A DNA stretch of 64,000 nt, taken from Halogeometricum limi. GTDB taxonomy: Archaea > Halobacteriota > Halobacteria > Halobacteriales > Haloferacaceae. The notes below the pieces were generated by a model. It was not told the DNA's origin. It saw only the letters and a program-made list of their open reading frames with translations, and made no database searches. Made by a program: the position numbers and the translations under genes. The number at the start of each line of letters is the position of its first letter. Positions within the stretch are counted from its first letter, which is position 1. Below are positions 42,978 through 51,483 of the stretch, piece after piece. The stretch is from NCBI RefSeq assembly GCF_900115785.1, contig NZ_FOYS01000005.1:62001-126000 (forward strand). Direction: 5' to 3'.

Positions 42978-43871
42978 ATGCCTGCGGACAAGACTGCGAG
43001 CATGGCGGAGGCTATCGCCAGCATCGAACCGGGCAGTACCATCGCGGCGGGGTTGGCGCTGGAGCACGCCATCCCGTTCGCCGCCGGACACGAGCTCGTG
43101 CGGCAGGGGACGGACGACCTGACGCTCGTCGGCCCCATCAGCGACGTGCTGTTCGACCAACTCGTCGGCGCCGGACTCGTCTCGAACGTTCGCGCCGCGT
43201 GGACGGGAAACGTCAGCGCCGGAAGCGGCTACAACTTCCGACGGGCGGTCGAAGGCGGTGAGCTGGACGTCGAGAACCACTCGAACTTCTCCATCGCGCT
43301 GTCGCTTCACGCCGCCGAACTGGGCGTCCCCTACCTTCCGACGCGCTCGCTCCTCGGGAGCGACATCGCGGGGGAACCCCAGTTCCGCATCACCGAAGAC
43401 CCGTTCGAGGGCCAGCGAGTCGTTCAGGTCCCCGCCATCGCCCCGGACTGGACGTTCGTGCACGTCCAACGCGCCGCGCCGACGGGAGACGCGCACCTGT
43501 GGGGCAACACCGGCGTGACGTACGAAGCCGTCAGAGCCGCCGACAACGTCCTCGTCACGGCCGAGGAGATAGTCGACCCCGAGGTTATCAAGAGCGACCC
43601 GAGTCGCACTCGCATCACCCGCGAACAGGTGACCGCAGTCGTCGAAGCGCCGTTCGGTGCGCACCCGTCGCCCGTCGCCGGGCGGTACAACCGCGACAAC
43701 GAGTTCTTCTTGGAGTACGCCGAGGCGACCCGAGACGAGGGCGGCTTCGACGCGTGGGCCGACGAGTGGATTCACGGCGTCGAGAGCCGGGCGGAGTACC
43801 GCGAGAAGGTGACGCGTGACCTCTCCGTACGCGAACCGACGACGGCCGCGGAGGTGACCTATGGCCAGTGA
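42978..43871 (+). CDS. CoA transferase subunit A (GctA/IpdA-like)
   Basis: The protein (297 aa) begins MPADKTASMAEAIASIEPGS and has the family-I CoA-transferase alpha fold (GHELVRQGTDDLTLVGPISD, then NNTGVTYEAV-like segment AHLWGNTGVTYEAVRAADNV). It pairs with subunit B, whose start overlaps its end by 11 bp. Members either move CoA between acids (glutaconate, 3-oxoadipate) or, as IpdAB, open a ring as a hydrolase. The local cluster of aryl-CoA ligase, MaoC and UbiD genes makes an aromatic-derived CoA ester likely. A leaderless promoter fixes the start. Confidence 0.85.
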   Translation: MPADKTASMAEAIASIEPGSTIAAGLALEHAIPFAAGHELVRQGTDDLTLVGPISDVLFDQLVGAGLVSNVRAAWTGNVSAGSGYNFRRAVEGGELDVENHSNFSIALSLHAAELGVPYLPTRSLLGSDIAGEPQFRITEDPFEGQRVVQVPAIAPDWTFVHVQRAAPTGDAHLWGNTGVTYEAVRAADNVLVTAEEIVDPEVIKSDPSRTRITREQVTAVVEAPFGAHPSPVAGRYNRDNEFFLEYAEATRDEGGFDAWADEWIHGVESRAEYREKVTRDLSVREPTTAAEVTYGQ

Positions 43872-44646
43872 GGACGCCTCGGAGTACACCGCCCGCGAAC
43901 TGATGGTGAGTGCGGCGGCGCGCGAGATAGACGACGGCGACGTCGCGTTCGTCGGGATGCGACTTCCGCTCATCGCGTTTCAAGTCGCGGTCAGCACGCA
44001 CGCGCCGAACGCGATGTCCGTGTTCGAGAGCGGCGTCGTCCGAGAGGACCCGGCGGACGGCTTTCTCCACACGATGTGCGACCTTCCGAACCTCGACCGC
44101 GCCGTCTCGACGACGGGCATGCTCGACGTGATGGGTCGCCTCGCGCGTGGCGACATCGACGTGGGCTTCCTCGGCGGCGCGGAGATAGACCGCTACGGCA
44201 ACCTCAACACGACGCGCGTCCACGCCGGCGACAGGGAGATTCGGCTCCCCGGTAGCGGGGGCGCCTGCGACATCGCGTGTCTGTCCGACCGGACGGTCAT
44301 CCTGATGGCGCACGAACCCCGGCGATTCGTCGAACGCGTGGAGTACGTCACGAGTCCGGGCCACGGCGAGGGCGGCGACTGGCGCGACGAGCAGTCGGTA
44401 CAGGGCGGCGGCCCGAACGCTCTCGTCACCTCGAAGGCGACGTTCGGCTTCGACGACGGCGAACTCTACCTCCGGACGGTTCACCCCGGCGTCGACGCCG
44501 ACGAGGTGGCCGCGGACTTCCCGTGGGACCTGCGGACGCGGGAGGACGTCACCGGCGAAGCGGTCGGCGTGACCGACGCTCCCTCTTCGGAGGCTGTCGA
44601 GCTCATCCGCGAGTTCGACCCCGACGGATTCTGGACACGCGGCTGA
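43861..44646 (+). CDS. CoA transferase subunit B (GctB/IpdB-like)
   Basis: The protein (261 aa) holds the active-site Glu in the segment NAMSVFESGVVREDPADGFL (about 55-74), matching the catalytic ESG of glutaconate CoA transferase beta subunits. It also has MGRLARGDIDVGFLGGAEID (about 92-111) and LPGSGGACDIACLSDR, typical of the fold. It forms a heterocomplex with subunit A, to which it is translationally coupled. Whether it is a transferase or an IpdB-like hydrolase cannot be decided from the motifs. Confidence 0.85.
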   Translation: MASEDASEYTARELMVSAAAREIDDGDVAFVGMRLPLIAFQVAVSTHAPNAMSVFESGVVREDPADGFLHTMCDLPNLDRAVSTTGMLDVMGRLARGDIDVGFLGGAEIDRYGNLNTTRVHAGDREIRLPGSGGACDIACLSDRTVILMAHEPRRFVERVEYVTSPGHGEGGDWRDEQSVQGGGPNALVTSKATFGFDDGELYLRTVHPGVDADEVAADFPWDLRTREDVTGEAVGVTDAPSSEAVELIREFDPDGFWTRG

Positions 44647-44670
44647 CATTCAGGAAGAATCGGTAGGAAC

Positions 44671-44678
44671 TACTATAT
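44671..44678 (+). promoter_or_regulatory. TATA-like element for the aryl-CoA ligase gene
   Basis: TACTATAT centred about 31 bases before ATG 44706. Confidence 0.5.
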
Positions 44679-44705
44679 CCCCCCATTGCGACACTCTCTC
44701 TTGTT

Positions 44706-46343
44706 ATGCAAGCACGCGTCCCAGCTGAGAAGCTACCCGACGCGGGTACGGGTCCAGAACTGATTCACGCGGTTCCGGAAGTCCACTACCCCCAGCACGT
44801 GAACGTGGTGACCGAACTCGTCGACAGACACGTCGAAGACGGCCACGGAGACGACCCGGCCGTCCGGTTCGAGGACGACGAACTCTCGTACGCCGAACTG
44901 CAGTCGAAGGTGAACAGCTTCGGCAACGCGCTCTCGGAACTCGGCGTCGAACCGGGAAGCCGCGTCGTCGTCCGCTTCCCGAACCGTCCGGAAGCCGTTA
45001 TCGCCTGCCTCGCGGTCCAGAAACTCGGCGGCGTCGCCCTGCCGTCGATGAAGCTCCTCAGAGCGAAGGAACTGGAGTACATCTTCAACGACTCCGGGGC
45101 GACACACTGCGTCGTCTACGACGCGCTCTTGGACGAGGTGGAGAACGCGATGCCCAATCTCGAAACGCTCGACGACGTCGTCGTCGCGGACCGCGGGGCG
45201 GACGTGGAACACGACCACCACGACTTCGACGACCTACTCGACGGGGCCTCCGACGACCTCGACGCCTACGAGACCGAACGCGACGACCTCGCACTCATGC
45301 TGTACACGAGCGGAACGACGGGCCGTCCGAAGGGGGCGATTCACACCCACCGGCAGATGCTCGCGACGGCCGACTGCTACGCGCGCTACTGTCTCGAACC
45401 CACCCGCGACGACGTGTTCGGCGGCAACCCGCCGCTCCCGTTCGCGTACGGGTTCGGTGACCTCGTCACCTTCCCGCTTCGGTTCGGCGCGACGACGAGT
45501 CTCGTCGAGGACGCCAAACCCGGCGACCTGTTGGACGCCGTCGAGAACCACGGTATCACCATCCTCTGCTCGATTCCGACCGCGTTCAACCAGATTCTCT
45601 CGGCGCACCCCGACGCCGCCGACGAGTACGACCTCTCCAGCCTCCGCGCGGGGATGAGCGCGGGCGAACCGCTGGCTCCGAGCACGTTCGACGCGTTCGA
45701 AGACGAGTTCGGCGTCCCTCTCTTGGACGGTATCGGGACGACTGAGATGCTCCACATCTTCGTCAGCCACCGGCACGACGGGGATATCGACCCCTCCGCG
45801 ACGGGCTTCCCCGTCCCCGGCTACGAGTGTCGCGTCGTCGACCCGGACACGATGGAGGAGATGCCGCGCGGCGAGGCCGGTCTGTTGGCCGTTCGCGGTC
45901 CGACGGGTATCTCCTACTGGGGCCGCCCGGACAAACAGGAGGACGCCGTCGTCGACGGATGGAGCTTCCCCGGCGACATCTACGTCCACCGCGAGGACGG
46001 CCGTCTGGAGTACAAGTCGCGCCGCGACGACCTCATCATCTCTTCGGGCTACAACATCCCCGGTCCCGAAGTGGAGAACGTCCTGCAGGAACTGGACGCC
46101 GTCTCGGAGGTGGCCGTCGTCGGCGCACCGCACGAGGAACGCGGTCAGATAGTCAAGGCGTTCGTCGTCCTCGCGGAGGGGTTCGAAGGGAGCGACGAAC
46201 TCGTCGACGAGTTCCAGAACCACGTCAAGAACACGCTCGCTCCGTACAAGTACCCGCGCGCCATCGAGTTCGTGGAGACCCTCCCGCGGACGGAGACCGG
46301 AAAGATTCAGCGCATCAAACTCCGCGAACGCGAACAGGAGTAA
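44706..46343 (+). CDS. Benzoate-CoA ligase-like acyl-CoA synthetase
   Basis: A 545-aa ANL enzyme with LMLYTSGTTGRPKGAIHTHR (P-loop, about 198-217), GIGTTEMLHIFVSH (A5), GWSFPGDIYVHREDGRLEYK (A7), RRDDLIISSGYNIPGPEVEN (hinge A8) and the C-terminal lysine in PRTETGKIQRIKLRE. The N-terminal leader (PELIHAVPEVHYPQHVNVVT) and the GDIY/KSRRDD wording resemble benzoate- and 2-aminobenzoate-CoA ligases more than fatty-acid enzymes. In this setting it could activate benzoate, phenylacetate or a related acid; no separate paaK-type ligase is seen in the window. It has its own promoter. Confidence 0.85.
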   Translation: MQARVPAEKLPDAGTGPELIHAVPEVHYPQHVNVVTELVDRHVEDGHGDDPAVRFEDDELSYAELQSKVNSFGNALSELGVEPGSRVVVRFPNRPEAVIACLAVQKLGGVALPSMKLLRAKELEYIFNDSGATHCVVYDALLDEVENAMPNLETLDDVVVADRGADVEHDHHDFDDLLDGASDDLDAYETERDDLALMLYTSGTTGRPKGAIHTHRQMLATADCYARYCLEPTRDDVFGGNPPLPFAYGFGDLVTFPLRFGATTSLVEDAKPGDLLDAVENHGITILCSIPTAFNQILSAHPDAADEYDLSSLRAGMSAGEPLAPSTFDAFEDEFGVPLLDGIGTTEMLHIFVSHRHDGDIDPSATGFPVPGYECRVVDPDTMEEMPRGEAGLLAVRGPTGISYWGRPDKQEDAVVDGWSFPGDIYVHREDGRLEYKSRRDDLIISSGYNIPGPEVENVLQELDAVSEVAVVGAPHEERGQIVKAFVVLAEGFEGSDELVDEFQNHVKNTLAPYKYPRAIEFVETLPRTETGKIQRIKLREREQE

Positions 46344-46468
46344 CTGACGCTCACCGAGTAACTGCTACCCGTCGACCGGTCGCCCGTCTCGACTCGCCGA
46401 CCGACCCGCTCTGTCCCCGCCCTCCGCGCGCACGGTGCGCCCTGACCGTCACGTTCCGAGACGCGAGC

Positions 46469-46476
46469 GTTTATGC
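46469..46476 (+). promoter_or_regulatory. TATA-like element for the MaoC gene
   Basis: GTTTATGC centred about 28 bases before ATG 46501. Confidence 0.45.
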
Positions 46477-46500
46477 GCCGTTCACGAGACGTTCCCCGTG

Positions 46501-46944
46501 ATGCCACGACGCTACTACGAAGATATCGACGCGGACGAGGTTCGTGCCCTGGGACGCTACACCGCCGAGCGCGACGAACTCTTACAGTTCGCCGAACGAT
46601 ACGACCCGCAACCGATTCACGTCGACCCCGTCGCCGCCGAAGACACCATCTACGGCGGAATCATCGCCAGCGGGTGGCACACGGCGAGTTGCTGTATGCG
46701 CCTCTTGGTCGACGAGTTCCTCTCGGAGACGGCGACGCTGGGGTCGTTCGGCCTCGACGAACTCCGCTGGCGAACCCCCGTCTACCCCGGCGACACCGTG
46801 AGCGTCGAGGTACGCGTCTTGGAGAAGACCGAATCGACCAGCCGAGACGACAGGGGCTACATCACGTCCGAAGTCGAGGCGACGAACGGGGACGGCGACG
46901 AGGTGGTGTACTGGCGGGCGACCAACATCTTCCTCAAGCGCTGA
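46501..46944 (+). CDS. MaoC-like (R)-specific enoyl-CoA hydratase
   Basis: The protein (147 aa) is a single hot-dog domain with the MaoC catalytic motif FAERYDPQPIHVDPVAAED, giving Asp 35 and His 40, then YGGIIASGWHTASCCMRLL. It hydrates enoyl-CoA or a structurally similar C=C near a thioester. The ring-opening part of PaaZ is a MaoC-like domain, so this protein is a candidate for oxepin-CoA hydrolase in a pathway where PaaZ is split, or for a step in the UbiD-linked route. ATG 46501 has a TATA-like element 28 bases upstream. Confidence 0.85.
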   Translation: MPRRYYEDIDADEVRALGRYTAERDELLQFAERYDPQPIHVDPVAAEDTIYGGIIASGWHTASCCMRLLVDEFLSETATLGSFGLDELRWRTPVYPGDTVSVEVRVLEKTESTSRDDRGYITSEVEATNGDGDEVVYWRATNIFLKR

Positions 46945-46956
46945 TTACTCCACTGC

Positions 46957-46970
46957 TTACAGAGGTGTAA
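46957..46970. promoter_or_regulatory. Dyad TTACA-GAGG-TGTAA
   Basis: A perfect 5-bp dyad with a 4-base spacer in the 115-bp region before the RHH-like/UbiD operon, upstream of the TATA-like GTTTATG at 47021. It could be the operator of the RHH-like protein; similar TTTACA/TGTAAA elements lie at 30565 and 51484. Confidence 0.4.
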
Positions 46971-47020
46971 ACGTCGCTCTGATTGGGTGTTCACTTTCGT
47001 TTCGCAAATTCTTGAGGAAC

Positions 47021-47027
47021 GTTTATG
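47021..47027 (+). promoter_or_regulatory. TATA-like element for the UbiD operon
   Basis: GTTTATG centred about 36 bases before ATG 47060, leaving room for a very short leader. Confidence 0.4.
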
Positions 47028-47059
47028 TATGTTCGACGGGAGGGACGTGACGAACGCGC

Positions 47060-47560
47060 ATGGCACGAACGTACACCACGTCAGAAGAGTACCTCCCCGA
47101 GGACACCGACGGAGAGGTCACCCTCCAGGTGACGGACACGGAGTCACGCGAGATATTTCGGACGCGGGCGCGGGTGTCTCGGGACCCGGACGGACTGAGA
47201 GACCCCGCCCCGCTGACCGTCGTGAAGGGGCCGCACGAGAACATCGAAGAGCAGTGGTACATCGACTTCATCGAGACGGACGTCGGCGACGCCGAGGTGG
47301 ACACGGACCTCCTCCGCGAGTGCTTAGAAGAGGCCCGCGAGGACTCGGACCTCCTGAACGCCCGTTCGGAGGAGTTGCGTGCGATGCTACAGTATCTCGT
47401 TCGGAGCGGGGAGTACGGGTCGCTCTCGGACGCGGTCCGTTCGCTTCTCTCCGCGCAACTGTCCACCGCACACCCCGAGTTGGTCGACGAGTACGTCGAC
47501 CTCAGGACGGCCGTCGAACGCGAGTCCGTCGCCGCCGCGTTTCGGGGTGACGAGCGGTGA
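47060..47560 (+). CDS. Putative regulator with ribbon-helix-helix-like segment, first gene of UbiD operon
   Basis: The product (166 aa) is not a family I recognise as a whole. The N-terminal 80 residues are beta-rich (EVTLQVTDTESREIFRTRAR, then PLTVVKGPHENIEEQWYIDF). The C-terminal part contains SEELRAMLQYLVRSGEYGSL followed by SDAVRSLLSAQL (about 103-134), which closely follows the helix-turn-helix pair of ribbon-helix-helix regulators (LxxLVxxGxYxSxSDAVRxxL). Its stop overlaps the UbiD start by 4 bp, so it is made with UbiD. It could be an autoregulator or a fused sensor acting on the dyad at 46957-46970; that is inference. Confidence 0.65.
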   Translation: MARTYTTSEEYLPEDTDGEVTLQVTDTESREIFRTRARVSRDPDGLRDPAPLTVVKGPHENIEEQWYIDFIETDVGDAEVDTDLLRECLEEAREDSDLLNARSEELRAMLQYLVRSGEYGSLSDAVRSLLSAQLSTAHPELVDEYVDLRTAVERESVAAAFRGDER

Positions 47561-49065
47561 GCGACGACGGGGACGGAATCGCCTCCGAACCGAGCCTCCG
47601 GGCCTACCTCGACACGTTGGACGAGGCGGGTGACCTCGTCCGCGTCACCGACGAGGTGTCGTGGGACCTCGAAGCCAGCGCCATCGCCATGCGGGCCGGC
47701 GAACGAGACGCCCAGATACCGCTGTTCGAGTCGGTCGCCCGAAGCGGCGTCCCCGGTGCGCGACTGGTCGGCGACCCGTACCGCGGGTCGCAGCGTCGAC
47801 CGTGGGACCGCATCGCCACCGCTCTCGGCCTCCCCGCGGACACCGACGGCGCGACGTACTACGACGCGATGCTCGAACGCCTGACCGACCCCGTGGAACC
47901 GACGACGGTGGCCTCGACGCCCGACGCCGCCCCGTGTAAGGAAGTGGTCCACGTCGGCGACGACGTCGACCTGCTGTCGTTCCCGTGGCCGTACATCCAC
48001 TCCGGCGACGGCGGGCGGTACTCGAACCTCCACACCCTCGTCGCGCCGGACCCCGACTCCGAGTGGGTCGACTGGTCGACGCACCGAGCGATGGTCCACG
48101 ACGACAGGCAGGCGAGCGTCCTCTTGCTAGCGGGCGAGCAGACGCCGAACCTCTTCTACTACAAGTACGAACGCCGCGACGAACCCATGCCCGTCGCCAT
48201 CGTCGTCGGCACGGAACCCGCCGTGCAGTGCACGTCGGTGATGTGGATTCCGACCGGCAGCGACGAGGCGCGGTACGCGGGCGGCCTGCGTCGCGCGCCG
48301 GTCGAACTCGTTCAGTGCGAGACGAACGACCTGTACGTCCCGGCCAACGCCGAACTCGTCGTCGAGGGACACCTCGTCCCCGACAAGCGACTCGACGAGG
48401 GGCCGTTCGGCGACTACTTCGGCTACATGCACGGCCCTCGTCGTTCGATGCCGGCGCTCGAAGTCGACGCCGTCACGCACCGCGAGTCGCCCATCATCCC
48501 GTTCTGCGTCGAGGGGACGGGCGTCGGCTACACGGAGAACACGACGAGTTCGATGGAGGCGGGATGCGTCGGCCCCGACGCGACGCTCGGCCTCCGAGCG
48601 GCCGGATTCGACGTGATTCGGTGCGTCCCGTGGCAGTTCACGCCCCGCACCGCCTACGTGGTGGCGACGGAGACGAACGACCCCGGCGCGCTCCACGAAC
48701 TGGCGAACTTCATCTTCACGACGTGGGGGATGCTCCACATCGACTTCTTCATCTTCGTCGACGCCTCCGTCGACCCGTTCGACACGCGAGAGGTGCTCGA
48801 AGCCATCGCCCTCCACGCCGACCCGGACGCGGACTTCCACCAGTTCGGGACGGAGACGATGCCGAAGGTGCCGCTGAACATCTATCAGACGCCGGATGAG
48901 AAGGGAGACGCGCAGACGGGGACGTCGAAGGCGAAGACGGCGAAGGCGTACATCGACGCGACGGGGTCGGCGGCCGCACGACCGGACGTCGTCTCCGCCG
49001 ACAGTCGTGACCGCGCGCGGGAGTTGCTGGCGACGGCGGGCGTCGTCGCCGAGGAGGGCGAGTGA
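47557..49065 (+). CDS. ubiD: UbiD-family decarboxylase (probable catalytic subunit)
   Basis: A full-length UbiD-family protein (502 aa). The diagnostic active-site segment is LDEGPFGDYFGYMHGPR at about 279-295; the first Glu (E281) is present, while the second acidic residue, usually Glu, is Asp (D286). Also typical are FPWPYIHSGDGGRYSNLHTL, PMPVAIVVGTEPAVQCTSV and the C-terminal TIWGMLHIDFFIF-like segment. UbiD enzymes carry out reversible decarboxylation of aromatic or alpha,beta-unsaturated acids using prenylated FMN. The flavin prenyltransferase UbiX is not in the window. GTG start overlapping the previous gene; the second UbiD-like gene follows with TGATG overlap. Confidence 0.88.
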   Translation: MSDDGDGIASEPSLRAYLDTLDEAGDLVRVTDEVSWDLEASAIAMRAGERDAQIPLFESVARSGVPGARLVGDPYRGSQRRPWDRIATALGLPADTDGATYYDAMLERLTDPVEPTTVASTPDAAPCKEVVHVGDDVDLLSFPWPYIHSGDGGRYSNLHTLVAPDPDSEWVDWSTHRAMVHDDRQASVLLLAGEQTPNLFYYKYERRDEPMPVAIVVGTEPAVQCTSVMWIPTGSDEARYAGGLRRAPVELVQCETNDLYVPANAELVVEGHLVPDKRLDEGPFGDYFGYMHGPRRSMPALEVDAVTHRESPIIPFCVEGTGVGYTENTTSSMEAGCVGPDATLGLRAAGFDVIRCVPWQFTPRTAYVVATETNDPGALHELANFIFTTWGMLHIDFFIFVDASVDPFDTREVLEAIALHADPDADFHQFGTETMPKVPLNIYQTPDEKGDAQTGTSKAKTAKAYIDATGSAAARPDVVSADSRDRARELLATAGVVAEEGE

Positions 49066-50471
49066 TGGAGTTCAGAGAGACGGTCGACGCGTTGGCGACG
49101 GCGGACGACCTCGTGACGATAGACGAGCGAATCGACGACCCGACCCTCCCGTTCGCAGTCGCGGCCGAGAGCGCGCGCTCGAACGGTCCGGCGGTCCTCC
49201 TGTCCGACGTTCCGGGCGAGGGGAGTCTCGCGTGCGGCGTCCGCGGCGGTCCGGACCGGATGCTCAGGAGAGCGCGCTTGCCGTGGTACCGCTACGCGGT
49301 GGGGATGGGACTCCCAGCCGACACCTCGTACGGGCGGATGCTCGACGTGCTGACCACGCCGCCGGCCGACCGCCCGTCGTTACGACGGCGCGCCGCCGCG
49401 GCGAGCGGACACGACCGGGACGTCACGTCGCTGTGTCTCCCCGTCGCCGGCGAGGACGACCGACAGTTGGTGTCCGACGGCATCCTCGCCGTCGAGGCGG
49501 GCGACCGGCAGTTGTGGGCCCCCGTCCGCGGCGAGGTTCGCGGCCGGTCGACGCTCCGCGTCCACGTGCCCGCCAGCGTCGCGAAGCGCGCGCCCGAGAA
49601 CGCACCCGTCTCGGTGGCGCTGGGCGTCCCGACGGCGGCACTCCTCGCCGCGCACCTCTCGTCGGCGCAGACGCAACCGTGGCGGCGCTGGTCCGCGCCG
49701 GAGGTTGCGGCGGCGCTGGACGACGTTCCGCTCGCGCCCTGCGCCGGCGGCCTCCTCCCCGCCAGCGCCGAAGTCGTCGTCGACGGGACGCTCACGCGCG
49801 CGGCGGGGTCGGCGACGGTTCCCCGGGCGGCGTGGGAGGACGTCGCCAACTCCGAACCGTTCGCCGTCGCCGTCGACCGCGTGGCGAGTCGGTCCGACCC
49901 AGTTCTCCCGCTCGCCCCCCTCGGCGAACCGCTGGGCGACGACACCCACCTGACGAGTCTCGTCGAAGGAGCGCGCCTGAGCGCGCGTGTGAACGGCTAC
50001 TGGGGCGTCTCACCGGTCAGTTGGATCGGTCTCCCCGTGGAAGCGGGACTCGGCGTCTGCTTCGTCGCCAGCGAGATTCTCTACGCGGGGTTCGAGTGGC
50101 AACTGGCGAACACGCTGTTCTCGTTCGGACCGACGTTCGACAAAGTCGTCGTGCTGGACACCGACGCGACGTTCGAGAACCTCGCTAGCGCGCTGGACGA
50201 CATGTGGGTGAAGGCGCACCCCTCTCACGACTGGATATTCAGCGAAGCGGCGGCCCCCGCCGCGACGGCCCCGTCGTACAGAGCGGACGGCCAGACGGGG
50301 TCACGGCTCTACGTCGACGCGGCGTGGGACCCCCGGTGGGACGAAGAGTTCATCGCCCCGGAAGTCGAGTTCGAGTTGATGTACCCAGAAGAGATTCGCG
50401 AGACGGTCGCGGAGCGATGGCACGCGCTCGGATTCGACGGGACCGAGACGTCGGAGGAGCGCGATGAGTGA
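49065..50471 (+). CDS. UbiD-like paralogue lacking the catalytic motif
   Basis: The protein (468 aa) shares the UbiD scaffold at both ends: MEFRETVDALATADDLVTID at the start, and in the second half VEAGLGVCFVASEILYAGFE, FGPTFDKVVVLDTDATFENL and a C-terminal MYPEEIRETVAERWHALGF. Where the first UbiD has EGPFGDYFGY, this sequence reads DGTLTRAAGSATVPRAAWED, without the Glu residues needed for catalysis. It looks like a non-catalytic or structural partner of the first UbiD, to which it is translationally coupled. Multi-subunit UbiD carboxylases exist (for example phenylphosphate carboxylase), so a hetero-oligomer is plausible. Position of the divergence was judged by eye. Confidence 0.75.
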   Translation: MEFRETVDALATADDLVTIDERIDDPTLPFAVAAESARSNGPAVLLSDVPGEGSLACGVRGGPDRMLRRARLPWYRYAVGMGLPADTSYGRMLDVLTTPPADRPSLRRRAAAASGHDRDVTSLCLPVAGEDDRQLVSDGILAVEAGDRQLWAPVRGEVRGRSTLRVHVPASVAKRAPENAPVSVALGVPTAALLAAHLSSAQTQPWRRWSAPEVAAALDDVPLAPCAGGLLPASAEVVVDGTLTRAAGSATVPRAAWEDVANSEPFAVAVDRVASRSDPVLPLAPLGEPLGDDTHLTSLVEGARLSARVNGYWGVSPVSWIGLPVEAGLGVCFVASEILYAGFEWQLANTLFSFGPTFDKVVVLDTDATFENLASALDDMWVKAHPSHDWIFSEAAAPAATAPSYRADGQTGSRLYVDAAWDPRWDEEFIAPEVEFELMYPEEIRETVAERWHALGFDGTETSEERDE

Positions 50472-51417
50472 CTTCGTCCGCGTCCCCGTCGGCGGTGGCT
50501 CACCGGAGGGGTCGAACAGCGCGTACGTCCTCCCCGACCACAGCGTCCTGATAGACCCCGGGCCGCCGGGAGACGAGGCGTACGAACGTCTCCGGACCGG
50601 ACTCGCGGACGCGGGAATTTCGGTCTCGGATATCGACCACGTCGTCGTGACGCACTGGCACGCCGACCACGTTGGACTCGCGCCTCGCCTCGCCGCGGCG
50701 GCGGGTGCGACGATACACATGCACAAACACGACGCTCCGCTTCTGGGGTCCTACCGCGAGGAACGCCGGAAGCGAACGCGTCGCGACGCGGCCACGCTGG
50801 CCGAGTGGGGCGTCCCCGAAGTGCGAGTCGAGGAGGTGCGGGCGGGCGACACGCCGTCGCCGCTTCCTGACGAGACGCCCGTCGTGGCTCACGAGGACGG
50901 CGACGTCGTCGCGGGCGGCGAGATTCTCCACACGCCGGGTCACACGCTCGGCCACCTCGCGATTCGGTTCGGCGACGCGATGTTCGTCGGCGACACGGTT
51001 CTGCCGACGTACACGCCGAACGTCGGCGGGAGCGACACCCGTTCGACGACACCGCTGACCGACTATCTCCAGTCGCTCCGACGACTGCTCGAACACGACG
51101 GGGAGTTCTTCCCCGGTCACGGCGGGTCCCTCGCGATACCCGAACGGGTCGAGACGATTCGCACTCACCACCGCGAACGGACCGAACGCGTCCTCGCCCG
51201 ACTCGAAGCGCGGGGAGACGCGACGCCGTGGGACGTCGCCGTGGACCTGTTCGGCGAGATGCACGGCATCCACGTCAAGTTCGGTGCGGGCGAGGCGGCG
51301 GCGCATCTCCGCGCGTTGGCCGACGCGTCGTTCGCCGAACGCATCGAGACGGACCCCGACCGGTACGCCGTTCGCGACGTCCCTTCGACGGCGACGCTCG
51401 CCGAACAGTTCGAGTAA
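50464..51417 (+). CDS. Metallo-beta-lactamase-fold hydrolase
   Basis: The protein (317 aa) has the MBL zinc site VVVTHWHADHVGLAPRLA (about 60-77: HxHxDH), then HTPGHTLGHLAIRFGDAMFV (third His and bridging Asp) and FFPGHGGSLAIPE. The C-terminal 80 residues are a helical extension (VETIRTHHRERTERVLARLE) seen in glyoxalase-II-like/LACTB2-type enzymes. It hydrolyses an ester, thioester or lactone. The 8-bp overlap with the UbiD-like paralogue puts it in the same operon, so hydrolysis of a CoA ester or ring-opened lactone in that pathway is the likely job. Confidence 0.88.
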   Translation: MSDFVRVPVGGGSPEGSNSAYVLPDHSVLIDPGPPGDEAYERLRTGLADAGISVSDIDHVVVTHWHADHVGLAPRLAAAAGATIHMHKHDAPLLGSYREERRKRTRRDAATLAEWGVPEVRVEEVRAGDTPSPLPDETPVVAHEDGDVVAGGEILHTPGHTLGHLAIRFGDAMFVGDTVLPTYTPNVGGSDTRSTTPLTDYLQSLRRLLEHDGEFFPGHGGSLAIPERVETIRTHHRERTERVLARLEARGDATPWDVAVDLFGEMHGIHVKFGAGEAAAHLRALADASFAERIETDPDRYAVRDVPSTATLAEQFE

Positions 51418-51483
51418 CCCGTTTCTCCCGAACGCTCTTCTGTCGACGAACGGGCTCGGTGACGCTCTCGGACGCTCTTTGTC

